Source: Folioceros fuciformis
Taxonomy: Eukaryota > Anthocerotophyta > Anthocerotopsida > Anthocerotales
Length of the DNA stretch: 24,124 bases
NCBI GenBank assembly: GCA_049999805.1
Contig: JBNGIO010005939.1
Coordinates: 27,655 to 51,778 of the forward strand
Direction of reading: 5' to 3'
The position numbers and the translations under genes are program-made. The notes beneath the pieces are model-generated. The model was not told where the DNA came from. It saw only the letters and a list, made by a program, of their open reading frames with translations, and made no database searches. Positions within the stretch are counted from its first letter, which is position 1. Every line of letters begins with the position of its first letter. Shown piece by piece: positions 19,738-24,124 of the stretch.

Positions 19738-20613
19738 ATGTCCAGATTCGGTTACGATGATAGTGACGATAGTGACATCAATCGCCACTCCTCTTCCAGT
19801 TCAGAAGAAGGTGAAGTCGACCAAGCTGCATATTTTGCATCCTTCTTTTGGTCGAACCCTCCAGTAGTTCCCATCATCCCTGCTGCACAGTCACACACAA
19901 ACATGTCAAACCCGTCATTTACATCAGACTTGAAAGAGAAAGATCGGTTTAACGGTACTAAGTACCCTGTGTGGAGAGTGCGTATCAAGGCCATCCTTAT
20001 AGCACGAGGTGTCTGGAATGTGGTCAGTGGTTCATTTGCAGTACCTGACTCAGCCACAGGCACTCAAGCTGATAAGGATAGGTGGGAAGCACATAACCAA
20101 GTTGCTGTAGCAGTCTTGGTCAATGGACTGGACTCCATACTTGTCCCTGACGTAGAGTATCTCACAAAGGGTATAGAGATATGGAACCAGTTAGAAAAGA
20201 CCTATCAAGTCACGAATATAATGCAACAATGCGCTGTTAGGCAAGAGTATTATACGTTAAGAAAGAAAGAGGGAGAGAAAGTGGGTCCTTACTATACTAA
20301 GTTCCGCCACTTACGTGCTCAGCTCGCTTCATTGAAGTACAAGATTGCTGAGGAACATGCTATTGTGCAGCTGCTGAGCAGCCTGCCTGCATCCCTCCAG
20401 CAATTTGTCAGCTCGTATAATGGGCCTTTGTGTACAGCACAGGCTGCTGTAGCCGCCGGGAACGCAAGCACCCTCACAGTTGAAGATGTGGTGGCTGCCT
20501 TGCATCAGGAGGAGCATAGTCGCTTGTTTTCTGCCGGTAGCTCTAAGCGAAAGGCAGATAAAGTGTTGATGGCCAGGTTTAAACCTAACGGGCAGAAGGG
20601 TAAGCCTGACTAG
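19738..20613 (+). pseudogene. Copia A gag (UBN2-type), ended by a premature TAG
   Basis: Encodes the capsid-like Gag. A Ser/Asp-rich N-terminus is followed by DRFNGTKYPVWRVRIKAIL, the typical start of plant Copia gag. WNQLEKTYQ, LRKKEGEKVGPYY and VQLLSSLPASLQQF then follow in the usual order. The TAG at 20611 interrupts what should be one gag-pol frame. The same frame continues with the zinc knuckle and protease, so the TAG is a mutation (CAG is the likely ancestor) and not a natural end. ATG 19738 is the first in frame. Confidence 0.88.
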
Positions 20614-22177
20614 GCGAACAAACGTGATTCCGGATCATCCAGGTCAACTCCTAAGAAGACAGGCAACTGCAATTGGTACGGTATACCTGGTCACTGGGCC
20701 AGAGACTGCCGTAAAAAGAAGGCGGGGGAACCCCAGAAGAAGGCATCCACCAATGTTGCTGTTAAGGACAAGAGCTCAAACGACTCTTCCTCATCTGTAG
20801 AGAACGTCAAAGGAATAGTCAGAATCTACACAGTATGTCTCTCAAACTCCTTCCATGATAAGGACAGTTGGTACATGGATTCAGGTGCAACTGCCCACAT
20901 ATGCAAGGACAAGGACTTGTTCTCGTACCTGGACACCTCACATATCCATGATAAGGTGTTGCTGGGTGACGAGAAGAGTGCGACAAGCCTTCGAATTGAA
21001 GGACGTGGTAAATGCATTTTCGTATTACATGACAAGACTGACCTGATACTGGAAGATGTTTTGTATGTCCCACGAATGGCGAAGAACCTCATGTCCTTGA
21101 GCAGGCTAATGAGTCTGAAACTGTACAGCATGTTAGCAGACAGAACTTCCTGTTCGTTCCACACTATCTCTGTCCCGCACAAGCTAGTGTTCAAAGGCCT
21201 TCCTGACTGTGATCTGTACCGTTTGGACATTCACTGTAGGTCTCAACCTGCAGCTCTGTCAAAAGGCACAGGTCAGCTAGATTCACAAGTGTTAGCTTCT
21301 CTTTGGCATGCCAGGCTTGGTCATGCCAACAGGGCAAAGCTCATTGACATGGTTGGAAAGGACTATTATCGAGAACCCTTACCTAGATGCTTCAAGGACC
21401 TTTCGATTTGTGAAGCCTGTATACTTGCTAAGCAGAAGGAACAGCCATTCTCAAGCACACTTGCACATAGGGCCAGTCATGTGTTAGTACTCATACATGC
21501 TGACATATCTGGGAAAATTCACGAGCCATCATTTGGAGGTTCTCGGTATTACCTTACTCTTACTGACGATTATAGTCGATACTCGTGGACCTTCCCCATG
21601 TAGCTAAAAAGTGATACTTTCCAACTGTTCAGAGACTGGCTTCCTCTGGTGCAGCGACACATTGGACAGGTTGTTAAATGGCTTCGAACTGACAATGGCA
21701 CTGAATTCATCAATGCATAGTTTGATACCTACTTGCAGGAGTATGGGATTCAGCGTCAGCTGACAGTCCCCTACACACCACAACATAATGGAGTTGCTGA
21801 ACGTAAAAATCAAACCTTACTCGGCATGACTTGCAGCATGTTACTTTGGGCAGGACTCCCACAAGGATATTGGGCAGACAGTGGTGGCTGCCACCTATAT
21901 ACTGAACAGGGTGTTTACAAGTTCTGTCAAAGGGCAGACCCCCTATGAGATACTCTGGAAACGTAAGCCCAACATTCTTCATCTCCGAGTCTTCGGCTCT
22001 CGGGCTTTCGCCTATATCCCTGCCGAAAAGAGGAGGAAGTTAGACAATCGGGCACAAGGTCTTATTTTCGTAGGATACAGCGAGAATGTCAAAGCTTACA
22101 AACTTTATGACAAGCATAGACATACCATTGTTCTGGCAAGGAGTGTCACCTTCTTGGAACCACATGCACCTTGTTAG
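20614..22177 (+). pseudogene. Copia A pol remnant: zinc knuckle, protease, integrase
   Basis: Continues the gag frame. The zinc knuckle at 20668-20709 reads CNWYGIPGHWARDC, with Tyr in place of the second Cys. Protease has DSGATAHI with the catalytic Asp at 20878. The pre-integrase block has WHARLGHA and CEAC. Integrase keeps all three catalytic acids, Asp at 21502, Asp at 21691 and Glu at 21799, with the D-D(35)E spacing. TAG at 21601 and 21718 and a frameshift near 21880 break the frame. The rest (YILNR, TPYEILWKRKPN, RVFGSRAFAYIP) runs in another frame to 22177, where the stop is created by the first bases of the next LTR. Confidence 0.9.
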
Positions 22178-22431
22178 AAATCAAGCTCTAACTGAATTGT
22201 TATTAAGAGCATACAACACTTAGGATAGTGTAGATTATCCCATATTGAACTCGTAGTTATTTATCACCTAAGTGTTATTAGGATATATCAGGATATACTA
22301 GGATATTGCACCCTCGAGACTAAGGCTTACCTTATCGAGGGTTGCCCGCTTGAAGGCTATATATGTAGCATCTTGTGCACCATAAGTAAGGAACTGTGGA
22401 GTCCTTCTATGCCTGTGGTGCTATTTCAACA
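22172..22431 (+). repeat. 5' LTR of Copia B (260 bp)
   Basis: Begins TGTTAGAAATC and ends TTTCAACA (TGTT/AACA inverted ends), directly before a primer-binding site. A TATATAT motif lies at 22358-22364, a plausible LTR promoter. It sits inside Copia A coding sequence; CACCT (22167-22171) is the predicted target-site duplication. Confidence 0.92.
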
Positions 22432-22444
22432 TGGTATCAGAGCC
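22432..22444 (+). other. Primer-binding site of Copia B
   Basis: TGGTATCAGAGCC is a perfect match to the usual plant initiator Met-tRNA complement and abuts the LTR. Confidence 0.93.
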
Positions 22445-22892
22445 AGAGAGAGAGTGTCGGTGCCATTGGTGGCTATGGCGGGGGTTTGAGGCTATGGCCG
22501 TGAGCGTGAAGGTGGCTGGCAACGCAAGCCATTGAGAGGCGTAGGAGGCGCAGCGGCGTAGGCGGCGTAGGAAGCCGCAACAGGCGCTACAGGGGCAAGA
22601 GCGCGCAAGAGGCGTGAGAGGGAGAGAGACTTAGGAGGAGCAGCAACTACTGGAGGCAACCAGGCCGTGGAAGCCACAACAGGCCCAGGATTTGCGAGGA
22701 GGAAGGCCTGAACTTGGCAAACAATGTTTTTTTTTTTTTTGGAAGCTTGAGCAAAGGCTGTTTTTGCTTAGCGAAGAGTCAGCTACACATTCAGGAATTG
22801 TTGAGATTTGATTGAGGCTTGTGGAGTGCTGGAGCTCTACAGCAGTGCAGGGAGTTGCAGGACAAGTGTTGGTGCGTAAAGGAGCCTGAATC
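22445..22892 (+). other. Leader of Copia B
   Basis: G/A-rich untranslated leader of about 450 bp with a T tract near 22725-22740. No coding frame is supported. Confidence 0.6.
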
Positions 22893-23640
22893 ATGGCTAA
22901 TGTGCAGGGATCAGACAATATCTCTCAGGTTGTGGGAGAGAAGTTGGATAACAAGAATTTTGCTTTGTGGAAGTTCAGGATGAAGAACTTCTTGGTAGGT
23001 AGAGGCTATTGGGACCTCTGCACAGGTGATGAGAGTGAACCAGAGATGGATCGTACTCCATCATAGGAGCAAAAGACTGCTCACAAGCATTGGACTGAGA
23101 GAGCATGTAAAGTGTTACACTGGCTCTCCTTAAGCATTTCAGATGCTATGGTCATACAGATCACGGGATGTGAGTCTCCAAAGGATGCATGGGACATACT
23201 CATGAGGAACTATGGAAATGTCACACATGCTAGGAAAATCCAGTTGAAGCAGCAGTTCAACAAGTTGTCACGAGGTAGTAGATCCATACTCGTGTATACA
23301 ACAGAGGNNNNNNNNNNNNNNNNNNNNNNNNNNNNNNNNNNNNNNNNNNNNNNNNNNNNNNNNNNNNNNNNNNNNNNNNNNNNNNNNNNNNNNNNNNNNN
23401 NNNNNNNTCTGTGAGAGTTGAGTTCCCAAGTTGGGATGAATTGGTTGCTTTGTTACTGCATGAGGAAGTTAAGCTTGGTCTGAACACAGGTTCACGTATA
23501 TCTCAAGGGAGAGACACTGTTTTGTTTTCTAACCAGCGTGGGAGAGGCCACAGAGGTCGTGGTTCATTCCAAGGACAGGGTGATGCTCGGAACACGCAAA
23601 ATCAGCAAGACAATTGGCGTGGAGGAAATGCGCAAGGCAA
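22893..23640 (+). pseudogene. Copia B gag, with premature TAG and assembly gap
   Basis: Starts MANVQGSDNISQVVGEKL at ATG 22893, then NFALWKFRMKNFLVGRGYW, the classic Copia gag N-terminus. TAG at 23064 interrupts the frame (TPS*EQKTAHKHW; CAG is the likely ancestor). Further gag motifs are DAWDILMRNYG and RKIQLKQQFNKL. A 100-N gap follows, then SWDELVALLLHEE and the RG-rich RGRGHRGRGSFQGQGD. The frame stops being gag-like at GNAQGNC, just where a zinc knuckle would be expected. The post-gap frame is offset by two from the pre-gap frame, which is meaningless because the gap is a placeholder. Confidence 0.85.
23308..23407. other. Assembly gap (100 N) inside Copia B gag
   Basis: Exactly 100 N, a placeholder length. 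If gag was intact across it, the true length leaves remainder 2 on division by 3. Confidence 0.97.
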
Positions 23641-24124
23641 TTGCCGGGTGAGAGTGCGCCAACGGAGGACGCCAGAGCACCTGAGGAGGTCAAGGCAAGG
23701 CGCACGGGGGCTGCGGAAGCTGCCCCCGCCGCGTCGCCAGAAGAAAACCGAGGATTTCCCCCCGACATCAGTCGCGAGGTGGCGACGATGCTGGAGGAGG
23801 AATTACGGCGACTAACACGACACCCGCGGCGAGTGAGTTTCTGGGAACTACCTGAAGGGACGAATGGAGGGGAACTTGCTCAGCCTTCGAGTCCCACTCA
23901 CTCGGAAGTAGTTTCAAGATTGCATGGGGATCCAGGACACGACGACGGCAAGTCAGGGCGACCAACCCTCTCGGACCAGATCGCAAACTTTGCAGATGCC
24001 CTCCTCGACCATGAGTTCGTGATTAGCCTGCGGCAACTATTGGCAGTTAGCCCAAGATCTCGCAAGATCGTAAAGGAGACAATTCGCGGAATTCCGGAAC
24101 CCTTAACTGCGAAGAACGCGCTCG
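23641..24124 (+). pseudogene. Partial gag/protease-like open frame of another retroelement, runs off the window
   Basis: An uninterrupted frame of about 161 codons begins at the point where Copia B gag loses its character and is still open at the window end. It is GC-rich, unlike the Copia sequence before it. It has an Ala/Glu/Pro-rich start, then ISREVATMLEEELRRL, a polar linker and QIANFADALLDHEFVISL followed by RQLLAVSPRSRKIVKE. The last block resembles the segment just before the protease in Ty3/Gypsy polyproteins, where a (V/I)SLRQLLAVSP-type motif is common. No LTR or start codon precedes it, so it is a fragment or chimeric join. A fragment of an unrelated gene cannot be excluded. Confidence 0.45.

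Larger units (their letters stand above)
18393..22171 (+). mobile_element. Copia LTR retrotransposon A, 5' part, nested host of element B
   Basis: Order is LTR, primer-binding site, extra ORF, gag, protease, integrase, which is the Copia (Ty1) gene order. It is inserted in repeat copy 2, with GGGGC (18388-18392) as the predicted left target-site duplication. It is interrupted at 22172 inside the region following the integrase core by the LTR of another Copia. Reverse transcriptase, RNase H and the 3' LTR are therefore not seen. Multiple stops and one frameshift make it non-autonomous. Confidence 0.9.

Overview
This is nuclear DNA of a land plant. Introns are GT-AG, a GAMYB-type R2R3-MYB gene carries a miR159/miR319-type target site, and plant-style Copia LTR retrotransposons with initiator-Met-tRNA primer-binding sites are present. 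Short introns (82-175 bp) and the divergent, glycine/serine-rich MYB C-terminus suggest a non-seed plant (bryophyte, lycophyte or fern) rather than an angiosperm. This is an inference; the species cannot be named from the window. Layout: the first 7.5 kb is euchromatin-like and holds two intact genes that converge on each other. The first is a three-coding-exon GAMYB transcription factor gene on the + strand (1538-4083), behind a GC/pyrimidine-rich leader with simple repeats. The second is a five-exon alpha/beta-hydrolase gene on the - strand (7449-5444). Both coding sequences were assembled from splice sites and stay in frame from ATG to stop (736 and 518 residues). From about 7.9 to 13.3 kb the DNA is AT-rich and gene-free. 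It is filled with tandem repeats (units of 38, 45, 55, 63 and 93 bp), a large inverted repeat with a 415-bp loop, a third diverged copy of that repeat, and two assembly gaps. From 13.3 to 18.4 kb lie two same-orientation copies of an unrecognised GC-rich repeat. On the - strand it encodes a decayed coiled-coil protein with a 13-residue minisatellite. The second copy is interrupted by a Copia element (LTR 18393-18589, PBS, an extra upstream ORF, gag, protease, integrase). That element is interrupted at 22172 by a second Copia element (LTR 22172-22431, PBS, gag). The second element's gag joins abruptly, at about 23641, to a third gag/protease-like open frame that runs off the window. The window is therefore two working genes at the edge of a nested-retrotransposon block. 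Almost every premature stop in the decayed elements is TAG or TGA at a position where CAG or CGA is the obvious ancestor, which fits decay by deamination of methylated cytosines. Nothing here looks like a multi-gene operon or defence system. The most novel material is the coiled-coil repeat family, the extra ORF of the first Copia, and the inverted repeat whose left arm gained a minisatellite.
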